Assembly (NCBI GenBank): GCA_018971625.1
Contig: JAGXAJ010000008.1
Span: forward strand, 16,484 to 80,483
Direction: 5' to 3'
From: Pseudomonadota bacterium
Lineage (GTDB): Bacteria; Pseudomonadota; Alphaproteobacteria; Rhizobiales; Xanthobacteraceae
DNA: 64,000 nucleotides
Shown: piece after piece, positions 16,885 to 24,494 of the stretch
Numbering within the stretch: the first letter of the stretch is position 1
Layout of the letters: each line of letters begins with the position of its first letter
The notes under the pieces: generated by a model
What the model was told of the DNA's origin: nothing
What the model saw: the letters and a program-made list of their open reading frames with translations, nothing else
The model's database searches: none
Translations under genes and position numbers: made by a program

Positions 16885-18144
16885 CTACGGAAACAGTCCC
16901 CGCGTGGCCTTGGCGGCGCGGACCTTTTCGACCCCGATCGCCATCGCAGCAGTGCGGTGAGAAATGTTGTCGGTCCTGGCGCGCGCGACCATCTGCTCGA
17001 AGGCGCGATCGAGGATATGATATTCGCGCCGCATCACTTCCTCTTCCTCCCAGAACAATTGCTGCAAATCCTGCACCCATTCGAAATAGCTGACCACGAC
17101 GCCGCCCGAATTGCAGAGAATGTCCGGAATGAGGAAGATTTCGTCACGGCGCTTGTCGAGCACGAGGTCTGCATCTGGCGTGGTCGGGCCGTTGGCGCCT
17201 TCGGCCAATATCCGGCATTTCAGGTTTTCCGCGATCTTTCCGTCGATCACCCGCTCGATCGCGGCTGGCGCCAGCACGTCACAGGGCAGCGTCAGGACTT
17301 GCGCGGGATCGAATTGCAGTTGGTTGGAGAAACCACTGATGCTGCCATGTATGCTCGCGTGTCGCATCAGCGCGGGAATGTCGAGGCCGGCCGCGTCATA
17401 CAGCGCGCCGGTGTGATCGCTGACCGCGATCACCTTGAGGCCGAACCGGTGCAGCCCGAGCGCCGCATAGGAGCCGACATTGCCAAAACCCTGCACCACG
17501 GCAGTGGCGTTGCTGGCGTCGATCGATAATTCCTTCATCACGCGCCGCGCGAGATAGGCGACGCCGCGCCCGGTGGCCTCGCGGCGGCCCAGCGTGCCGC
17601 CGGATGCGACCGGCTTGCCGGTGACGATCTCGGTGACGGTCTGACCCTGGTACATCGAATAGGTGTCCATGAACCAGGCCATCACCTGCTCGTTGGTGCC
17701 CATATCGGGCGCCATCACATCGGTGTGCGGACCGACAAAGGGAATCATCTCTTGCATGTAGCGCCGCGACAGTGCCTCCAGCTCGCGCTTGGAAAGGGTG
17801 GAGAGATCGACCCTGACGCCGCCCTTGGCACCGCCATAGGGCAGGCCCACCAGCGCGCATTTCCAGCTCATCCAGATCGCAAGGGCTGCGATCTCGCCGA
17901 TGTCGACGCTGGGCGCAAACCGTGTGCCGCCCTTGGTAGGACCAAGCGTAAGGTGATGCTGGACGCGATAGCCCTCGAACACCGCGATCGTGCCGTCATC
18001 ACAATGGATCGGGCACGACACCGTGATCGCGCGCTTCGGCAGCAGCAGCCGCTCGCGCTCATCCATCGGGATTCCAAGGTGATTGGCAATGACGCCGAAC
18101 TGATTCACCGCCATATCGAATACCGGACCGGAATAGACGGTCAT
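16885..18144 (-). CDS. Glu/Leu/Phe/Val dehydrogenase (glutamate dehydrogenase family)
   Basis: A 419-residue hexameric-type amino acid dehydrogenase. The catalytic Lys region is GLPYGGAKGGVRVD, the NAD-binding loop VVQGFGNVGSYAALG, and the second conserved block is PDMGTNEQVMAWFMDTY. It interconverts glutamate and 2-oxoglutarate with NAD(P); a branched-chain preference cannot be excluded from sequence alone. It stands as a single gene on the minus strand, bounded by two copies of the same interspersed repeat. Length is normal. Confidence 0.92.
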   Translation of the reverse strand: MTVYSGPVFDMAVNQFGVIANHLGIPMDERERLLLPKRAITVSCPIHCDDGTIAVFEGYRVQHHLTLGPTKGGTRFAPSVDIGEIAALAIWMSWKCALVGLPYGGAKGGVRVDLSTLSKRELEALSRRYMQEMIPFVGPHTDVMAPDMGTNEQVMAWFMDTYSMYQGQTVTEIVTGKPVASGGTLGRREATGRGVAYLARRVMKELSIDASNATAVVQGFGNVGSYAALGLHRFGLKVIAVSDHTGALYDAAGLDIPALMRHASIHGSISGFSNQLQFDPAQVLTLPCDVLAPAAIERVIDGKIAENLKCRILAEGANGPTTPDADLVLDKRRDEIFLIPDILCNSGGVVVSYFEWVQDLQQLFWEEEEVMRREYHILDRAFEQMVARARTDNISHRTAAMAIGVEKVRAAKATRGLFP

Positions 18145-18306
18145 CGTTCCCTCCTCTCTTGTCTCGTTTCAGGAACTCAGGATGGGCGCAGGCCGTTAGA
18201 GGTTGCCGATATGGTCGTAGTCCCGCCACAAGCGCAGCTCAAGCGACGACGGTGCTCCGATTGCCAATAATTTTGGCGAATGATTCGCGATATCCGGCGA
18301 TCGAGC

Positions 18307-18404
18307 CGTTTCCGTTCCGATTGAGTCGAAACGGGGCTCTGGCTTCTTGTTTTGGCGCGTTTTCTTTACGCGAACCGGTATCCACTTCGCTCGAAAACCC
18401 TCTA
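18307..18404. repeat. GAGCGTTTTCGAGCGAAG...CCGTTCCGAT repeat, copy 2 (inverted)
   Basis: Reads ccgtttccgttccgattgag, gggctctggcttcttgtttt, tttacgcgaaccggtatcca and ttcgctcgaaaaccctcta, the reverse complement of copy 1 without its extra hairpin. It lies in the divergent gap between the dehydrogenase and the PfkB kinase genes and would include the promoter of the latter. Confidence 0.9.
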
Positions 18405-18451
18405 ATGTATGTGCGCGTCCGGGACCATCCTTCAGCCACGACGGAAATCGA

Positions 18452-19363
18452 ATGCAGGCGCTCTTCATCGGACAAACCTACATCGACGTCACCTTTATCA
18501 CCGATCACATGCCGACCGGTGACGAGAAACACGTGGCCTCGGCCTATGCGGTCTCGTTCGGCGGCAATGCGGTCACCGCAGCATTCTGCTGCGCCAAGCT
18601 CGGGATCGTGCCGGATCTGATTGCCACCGTCGCCAACGATTGGCTCGGCCGCATGTTTCAAGATATGAGCGCGAAGTACGGAATCTCCGTGCATCCGCGC
18701 AAGGTCAACACCTCGTCTCTGTCGTTTATCATGCCCAAGGACGGCAAGCGCGCGATCGTGCGTTGCCGCGACGATGAGCATCTCCATCCGTTCCCGTTGC
18801 TCAACCTGAACGGCTGCCGTGTACTGCATGTCGACGGCCACCAGCCCGATGCCGCGATCCATTATGCAAAGCTGTGCCGCGAGGACGGTATCCTGACCTC
18901 GCTCGACGGCGGCGGCCTGCGCACCAACACCCATGAGCTGCTGGAATTCATCGACGTCGCGATTGTCGCCGAACGGCTATGCGAGCAGATGGACCTGACA
19001 CCGGAAAAGATGCTGGACTATCTCAAGGGACGCGGCTGCCGGGTCGGCGGCGTCACCATGGGCGAGCGCGGGTTACTCTGGTATGACGAAGCTGGCGCTG
19101 TTCGCACGCTGCCCGCGCTGCCGATCGCGCGCGAACGGGTGCTCGATACCAACGGCGCCGGCGACGTGTTCCATGGCGCCTACGTGTTTTCCTATCTCAA
19201 CAGTCCGGGCAAAAGCTGGCAGGAGCATTTCGAGTTTGCCCGCGCCGCCTCGACCTACAAGATCCAGCGCCTCGGCAACGAAGCAGGACTGCCGGCGCTG
19301 GCCGACATTGAAACCGTCAAGCGGGAATTCCAGATCGGACGCAAAAACGAGTTTTGGGATTAG
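18452..19363 (+). CDS. PfkB-family sugar kinase
   Basis: A 303-residue ribokinase-fold kinase. The C-terminal ATP/anion-hole motif is DTNGAGDVFHGAY with the catalytic Asp in GAGD; an N-terminal substrate-side motif is SFGGNAVTAAFCCAKLG. The ORF-track start lies inside the interspersed repeat, so I use the ATG at 18452 (MQALFIGQTYIDVTF). It phosphorylates a sugar or nucleoside of unknown identity. It is followed 29 bases later by a true ribokinase gene, so the two kinases probably act on related compounds. Confidence 0.88.
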   Translation: MQALFIGQTYIDVTFITDHMPTGDEKHVASAYAVSFGGNAVTAAFCCAKLGIVPDLIATVANDWLGRMFQDMSAKYGISVHPRKVNTSSLSFIMPKDGKRAIVRCRDDEHLHPFPLLNLNGCRVLHVDGHQPDAAIHYAKLCREDGILTSLDGGGLRTNTHELLEFIDVAIVAERLCEQMDLTPEKMLDYLKGRGCRVGGVTMGERGLLWYDEAGAVRTLPALPIARERVLDTNGAGDVFHGAYVFSYLNSPGKSWQEHFEFARAASTYKIQRLGNEAGLPALADIETVKREFQIGRKNEFWD

Positions 19364-19392
19364 ACGATCATAGTCCGGAATTGGAATTGCGG

Positions 19393-20334
19393 ATGGGGCG
19401 GGTTTTCGTCGCGGGAAGCATCAATATGGACGTGGTGGCGACGGCCGAGCGCCACCCCAAAATCGGCGAAACCGTTGCCGGCCGCGAGGTGCTTTACTTT
19501 CCAGGTGGCAAGGGCGCCAACCAGGCCGTATCGGCCGCAAAGCTCGGCGCTCCGACGACGCTGATCGGAAGGCTCGGAAGGGATTCCTTCGGGCAGGAGT
19601 TGAAAACGTTTCTCGCCGCGCAGGGCATTGACGTCGGTTTCTTGCAGGAGAGCGCCGATGCCCATACCGGCACCGCCATCATCACCCTAGCCAATTCCGA
19701 CAACACCATTGTCGTCATTCCCGGCGCGAACGGGCTGCTGACTCCGACCGATGTCAGCATGCCCCCGCTCGCACCAGCCGATATCGCGGTCAGCCAGTTC
19801 GAGATTCCCGTAACCACCGTCGCGGCCTTCTTCAAGCGCGCCCGAGCATCGGGCGCAACCACGATCCTCAATCCCGCACCTGCTACTCTATTTTGCCGCG
19901 AGCTGCTCGATCTCGTCGACGTCCTGATCCTCAATGAGATCGAGCTCGGCGTGCTCACGAAGACCGGGCTCAGCGACAGCGACGATATTGCGCGTTTTGT
20001 CGATGCCGCGAGAAGCCTGCAAGCCGGCGGCAAACCCATCATCTGCGTGACCCTGGGCAAGCGCGGCGTGCTGGCGCTGACGGATGGCCAGCCGCTGGTC
20101 ATCGAAGGCCGCGCGGTGAGGGCTGTCGATACGACCGGCGCCGGCGATTGCTTTGTCGGCGCAGTCGCAGCGCAGCTTGCCGCCGGCAAATCTATCGGCG
20201 ACGCCTTGGGTTATGCCAACGTCGCAGCATCGATCTGCGTGCAGCGGATGGGCGCCGCACCGTCGGTGCCGACCGCCACGGAAGTAGAAACTGCCGTCGT
20301 TCTGACAAAGAAACCTAACGCAGTGCGGCCTTGA
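19393..20334 (+). CDS. rbsK: Ribokinase
   Basis: A 313-residue PfkB protein with the ribokinase pattern: GSINMDVVATAERHPKIGET and FPGGKGANQAVSAAKLG at the N-terminus and DTTGAGDCFVGAVAAQLAAG at the C-terminus, holding the catalytic Asp. It phosphorylates ribose at O5. I chose the ATG at 19393. The stop overlaps the convergent ferredoxin reductase gene by 20 bases. No ribose transporter or nucleosidase is next to it. Confidence 0.9.
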   Translation: MGRVFVAGSINMDVVATAERHPKIGETVAGREVLYFPGGKGANQAVSAAKLGAPTTLIGRLGRDSFGQELKTFLAAQGIDVGFLQESADAHTGTAIITLANSDNTIVVIPGANGLLTPTDVSMPPLAPADIAVSQFEIPVTTVAAFFKRARASGATTILNPAPATLFCRELLDLVDVLILNEIELGVLTKTGLSDSDDIARFVDAARSLQAGGKPIICVTLGKRGVLALTDGQPLVIEGRAVRAVDTTGAGDCFVGAVAAQLAAGKSIGDALGYANVAASICVQRMGAAPSVPTATEVETAVVLTKKPNAVRP

Positions 20335-21550
20335 GATCGAAATTGCTGTCCGCCGCCTGCTCGGGCGTAATCGAGCCGCCTGCCGCCAGCAGCCGGCGTC
20401 CGAACATGTGATCGCCGGCGCGATTGATCGATTCGATGCCGACAAGTGTCCCGGATTTGTAGCAGAACGCCGAGAATGCACCCTGCTCGCGATCGCCCCG
20501 CACCGCCACCTGGTCATAGCCGATGGTCAGGCCTGCGATTTGCAGCTTGTCGGGGCCCTGATCGCTCCAGAACCATGGCAAGCCGTCATATTCCTTTGCG
20601 TCGCCGGTCAGTCGCGCCGCGACGCAGCGGGCATGATCGGTGGCGTTCTGCACGGATTCAAGTCGCAGCGGCGCGCCAAAACGCGGGCTCGCGAACAATG
20701 CGCAGTCGCCGATGGCGGATATATCGCGGTCGGCGGTCAGCAGATGTTCGTTCACGATGATTCCCGCCGCGACCGGCAGATCGGCCTCGGCCGCAAGTTC
20801 GACATTGGGCGATACCCCGACGCCGACCACGACCAAGTCGGCCGGGATATGCCGACCATCGCTGAGACTGACGCCGGTCACTCTCGCACCACTGCTTTCG
20901 ATGCTGGTAGCCTGCACGCCGAGATGAAGGCGAATGCCGGCTGCGGTGTGACGCGCCTGAAAGAATTCCGAGATCTCCGCGGTCACCGCCCGCGCCATCA
21001 CGCGGGTGGCGAGTTCGAGCACGTCGACTTCAAGTCCCTTGGCACGGGCAGTAGCCGCAAATTCCAGACCGATAAAACCTGCGCCGATCACGACGACGCG
21101 ACGGCTCGGGGAAAGCTGCTGTCGCAACGCCTCGCTATCGTCGAGGATTCGCAGATAGCGCACGTCTTCGAGATTGGCATTGGGAATATCGAGCAGGCGA
21201 TTGCGCGCACCCGTCGCCAGCACCAGATGCCCGTAGTCGAGCGATGCGCCGGAGGCGAGCCGCAGTTTGTGATCGCCGCGATCGATGGCTGCGGCGCGAT
21301 CGGCGATCAACTCGATGTTATGATCGCGGTAAAACTTTTCCGGACGGAACATCAGACTGTCCGACGCGCCGCCGCTCTTGAGGTAAGCCTTGGACAATGG
21401 CGGTCGTTGATACGGAAGATGCGCCTCGTCGTTGACGATGCGGATGGATTCGCTGAAACCGTGCTGCCGCAACGAAGCCGCGAGCTGAAAGCCCGCATGC
21501 CCCGCGCCGACGATCAGAACTGGTCCTTGCAAAACAGCTCCTTGCGCCAT
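20315..21550 (-). CDS. NAD(P)/FAD-dependent oxidoreductase (ferredoxin/rubredoxin reductase type)
   Basis: A 411-residue enzyme of the putidaredoxin-reductase/BphA4 type. FAD motif LIVGAGHAGFQLAASLRQ at residue 12, the YQRPPLSKAYL block at 47-57, NAD motif VVVIGAGFIGLEFAATA near 149, and the second FAD contact DISAIGDCALF near 277. A C-terminal reductase domain of about 85 residues follows. It passes electrons from NADH to a ferredoxin, often for a Rieske oxygenase or P450, but no such partner is adjacent. It diverges from the enoyl-CoA hydratase gene. Confidence 0.9.
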   Translation of the reverse strand: MAQGAVLQGPVLIVGAGHAGFQLAASLRQHGFSESIRIVNDEAHLPYQRPPLSKAYLKSGGASDSLMFRPEKFYRDHNIELIADRAAAIDRGDHKLRLASGASLDYGHLVLATGARNRLLDIPNANLEDVRYLRILDDSEALRQQLSPSRRVVVIGAGFIGLEFAATARAKGLEVDVLELATRVMARAVTAEISEFFQARHTAAGIRLHLGVQATSIESSGARVTGVSLSDGRHIPADLVVVGVGVSPNVELAAEADLPVAAGIIVNEHLLTADRDISAIGDCALFASPRFGAPLRLESVQNATDHARCVAARLTGDAKEYDGLPWFWSDQGPDKLQIAGLTIGYDQVAVRGDREQGAFSAFCYKSGTLVGIESINRAGDHMFGRRLLAAGGSITPEQAADSNFDLKAALR

Positions 21551-21708
21551 CGCGTCAGGACAGGCGGCTCAATCGCCTGATCGCTTACCATCTCACTTTC
21601 CCCGCACCTTCTCACCAAGCCGCATTTTGCAGGCATCGTTGGGGATTGTCACCTCTTCCCTTCTGCTATTTAAATGCAAGCCGGCGTTTTCGGTCAGGGG
21701 TTCCTGCC

Positions 21709-22509
21709 ATGCCCACACCTGCTGCTCCTTCTCACCCCGACGATCCGGCGCTGCTGTCGCTAGACGGGCCGATCGCAACGATCACGCTCAACCGGCCGGC
21801 GGCCTTCAACTCGATCGACCTGCCGACTGCCAGGAAGCTGGAGCAGCTCAGCGCAGAGATCGAGGCATCGGACGAAATCCGGGTGCTGGTCATCGAAGGC
21901 AATGGCCGCGCGTTCGCCGCCGGCGGTGACCTTCAAACCCTCGGGGCCGCAGCAGCAGCCGACACCATCGCACCCGTGGTCGGCGAGTTGCTGGAGCATT
22001 ATCACGCCTTCATCACCACGCTGCGGCGAATGCCGAAGATCGTGGTGTCGAGCGTGCACGGCTCGGCTGCCGGCGCCGGCCTCTCGCTTGCCTTCATCGC
22101 CGACCTCTGCATCGCCGCGGAAGACGCCAAATTCACACCGGCGTACGCCAAACTTGGCGTCTCGCCCGACGGCGGCGGCACCGTCGGTGTGGTCGCCAGC
22201 GTCGGCGCGCGCCGGGCCTTGCAGATTTATCTCGCCGAGGACAGTTTTTCCGCGGCCCAGGCCTATGACTGGGGACTCGTCGTCAAGGTCGTGCCCGCGA
22301 CTGAATTGAAAGCTGCGACCACGGAGCTGGCGCGTCGCCTGGCGCAAAACCCGCCTGCGGCCATTGCGGCGACCAAGGCGCTGATCTATCGCGCCCGTGT
22401 GACGCCGATCGAACAACAACTCGACGCCGAGCGCGACGCCATCATCGGCTGCATGCATACCGACGACTTCCGCGACGCGGTGAAAAAGTTTACCGGCAAG
22501 GGAAAGTAG
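21709..22509 (+). CDS. Enoyl-CoA hydratase/isomerase family protein
   Basis: A 266-residue crotonase-fold protein. ATITLNRPAAFNSIDLPTAR, the oxyanion segment GRAFAAGGDLQTLG and SSVHGSAAGAGLSLAFIADL are visible. The typical catalytic Glu of hydratases is replaced around SPDGGGTVGV by Asp/Gly, which fits the PaaG/isomerase-like branch. It may act in ring-opening or beta-oxidation steps; a role with the paa genes 13 kb away is only plausible. Start ATG at 21709, preceded by AGGGG. Confidence 0.88.
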   Translation: MPTPAAPSHPDDPALLSLDGPIATITLNRPAAFNSIDLPTARKLEQLSAEIEASDEIRVLVIEGNGRAFAAGGDLQTLGAAAAADTIAPVVGELLEHYHAFITTLRRMPKIVVSSVHGSAAGAGLSLAFIADLCIAAEDAKFTPAYAKLGVSPDGGGTVGVVASVGARRALQIYLAEDSFSAAQAYDWGLVVKVVPATELKAATTELARRLAQNPPAAIAATKALIYRARVTPIEQQLDAERDAIIGCMHTDDFRDAVKKFTGKGK

Positions 22510-22605
22510 CGACCAGCATACGCATGCGTCAGGCTGGCTAGCTATTTCTGCCCTCGCCGCGCATGAAATCGAAATCGCAGCCTTCGTCGGCAGATTCTCG
22601 CCACC

Positions 22606-22680
22606 CGTCATTGCGAGCGAAGCGAAGCAATCCAGGACCACAGGAAAGAGCTAGATTGCTCCGCTTCGCTCGCAATGACG
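22606..22680. repeat. CGTCATTGCGAG...CTCGCAATGACG inverted repeat, copy 2
   Basis: Starts cgtcattgcgagcgaagcga and ends gcttcgctcgcaatgacg, with aagcaatccag and ctagattgct as inner pair. The arms are almost exact reverse complements. It sits between the convergent enoyl-CoA hydratase and aldehyde dehydrogenase genes, where such a hairpin could act as a bidirectional terminator. Confidence 0.85.
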
Positions 22681-22777
22681 ATGATAAGTTTGTATCAAAC
22701 TAAAAAACTCAGCCTCCGAACGCAGCTGGGGCCGGATTTCCATTCGGCTCCGGCTTGTTCGTCTAAAGCTCCAGCGA

Positions 22778-24208
22778 TCAGGCCGCATTGTAGCCAGCGA
22801 CCGCCTTGACCTCGAGATATTCCTCGAGGCCGAACTTGCCCCATTCGCGACCGTTGCCGGACTGCTTGTAGCCGCCGAATGGCGCGCCGCGCTCGTTGGG
22901 TACGCCCTGCAGGTTGACGTTGCCGGCGCGAATCCGGCGGCCGACGCGGCGCGCGGTCTCTACGGTGTCGGCGGAGACGTAACCGGCCAGGCCATATGGC
23001 GTGTCGTTGGCGATCTTCACCGCGTCTTCTTCATCCTTGGCGCCAAGGATGGTGAGAACAGGCCCGAAGATTTCCTCGCGCGCGATAGTCATGTCATTGG
23101 TGACGTCGGCGAAAATGGTCGGGCGCACATAGAAGCCCTTGTTGACGCCTTCCGGCAGACCCGGCCCGCCCGCGACCAGGGTGGCGCCTTCCTCGATGCC
23201 CTTCTGGATCAGCTTCTGAATCTTGTCCCACTGGTTCCGCGACACCACCGGCCCGATGGTGGTGCCTTGAGCGCGCGGATCACCCGCTTTGGTCTTGTCG
23301 GCGACGCCCTTGGCGATCGCGGCGACTTCCTTCATCTTCGACAGCGGCACGATCATTCGCGACGGCGCGTTGCACGACTGGCCGGAATTGTTGAACATGT
23401 GCATCACGCCACCGATGACGGCCTTGGTCAGGTTGGCGCCTTCCAGGATGATGTTCGGCGACTTGCCGCCGAGTTCCTGGCTGACGCGTTTGACGGTCGG
23501 GGCCGCGCGCCTGGCGACGTCGATGCCGGCGCGGGTCGAGCCCGTGAACGAGATCATGTCGATATCAGGATGCTCGCTCATCGCGGCGCCGACCTCGGGA
23601 CCGAGGCCGTTGATCAGATTGAACACGCCCTTCGGCACGCAGGCTTCGTGGAGGATTTCAGCGAAGATCAATGCCGAGGTCGGGGTGAATTCCGACGGCT
23701 TGAGGATCATGGTGCAGCCGGCCGCGAGCGCAGGTGCAACTTTGCAGGCGATCTGATTCAGCGGCCAGTTCCATGGCGTAATCATGCCGATGACCCCGAC
23801 CGGCTCGCGCACCACCGTGGCGGTGCCCATGGTTTCCTCGAAATGGTAGTTCTTGAGCACTTCGAGCGTAGTGACAATGTGGCCGAGCCCAGCACCGGCC
23901 TGAAGCTTTTCCGCCATCGGCAGCGGGGCGCCCATCTCGTCGGAAACGGCGGCGCCGATTTCCTTCATGCGACCCTTGTAGATTTCGATGATTTTGGCCA
24001 GCAGCGCGACACGTTGCTCGCGGCTGGTCTGCGAGTAGCTGTCAAACGCGCGCCTGGCGGCGGCGACCGCCTTGTCGACGTCGGCTTTGGAACCGAGCGC
24101 CACCTCGTACATCGCCTCTTCGGTCGCCGGATTGACGACCGCCGTGGATTTCTTGACGACGGGATCCACCCAGGCTCCGTCGATGTAGAATTGCGTGCGA
24201 TTGACCAT
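22778..24208 (-). CDS. Aldehyde dehydrogenase family protein
   Basis: A 476-residue NAD(P)-dependent aldehyde dehydrogenase. Conserved elements are TPWNWPLNQIACKVAPALAA (cofactor site), FTGSTRAGIDVA, the general-base Glu in QELGGKSPNII, and the catalytic Cys in NNSGQSCNAPSRM. The start is the ATG at 24208 (MVNRTQFYIDG); the 54 codons before it in the ORF track are non-coding. The substrate is unknown. It converges with the enoyl-CoA hydratase gene and follows the E1-like gene on the same strand with a 286-bp gap carrying a repeat. Confidence 0.92.
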   Translation of the reverse strand: MVNRTQFYIDGAWVDPVVKKSTAVVNPATEEAMYEVALGSKADVDKAVAAARRAFDSYSQTSREQRVALLAKIIEIYKGRMKEIGAAVSDEMGAPLPMAEKLQAGAGLGHIVTTLEVLKNYHFEETMGTATVVREPVGVIGMITPWNWPLNQIACKVAPALAAGCTMILKPSEFTPTSALIFAEILHEACVPKGVFNLINGLGPEVGAAMSEHPDIDMISFTGSTRAGIDVARRAAPTVKRVSQELGGKSPNIILEGANLTKAVIGGVMHMFNNSGQSCNAPSRMIVPLSKMKEVAAIAKGVADKTKAGDPRAQGTTIGPVVSRNQWDKIQKLIQKGIEEGATLVAGGPGLPEGVNKGFYVRPTIFADVTNDMTIAREEIFGPVLTILGAKDEEDAVKIANDTPYGLAGYVSADTVETARRVGRRIRAGNVNLQGVPNERGAPFGGYKQSGNGREWGKFGLEEYLEVKAVAGYNAA

Positions 24209-24377
24209 CGTGAACCTCGTGACTTCACGGCAGATGTTAGGGGAGCGGAGCGTTCGACAGGCACCTTTGCACGAAAGCCCGGCTGGTTGAACCCGCCATA
24301 TCCGGTGCGCTGCATTGCATCGGACGCTGGATATAACGACCGTGGGAAGATGTGCGCAAGGCAAGCCCAATTTAACT

Positions 24378-24489
24378 CGTCGTCCCGGCGAAGGCCGGGC
24401 CCCATACAGGCTCTCCTATGGCACTTTGATGAATACGTTCCGCAGCAATGTCAGGGGTCATAGGTCCCGGCTCGGAGGCCGGGACGACG
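24378..24489. repeat. CGTCGTCCCGGC...CCGGGACGACG inverted repeat
   Basis: Begins cgtcgtcccggcgaaggccg and ends gctcggaggccgggacgacg. The outer arms are reverse complements and the inner part (cctatggcactttgatgaat) is unpaired. It lies between the E1-like gene and the aldehyde dehydrogenase gene. This is a separate repeat family from the other elements in the window. Confidence 0.8.
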
Positions 24490-24494
24490 AAAAA

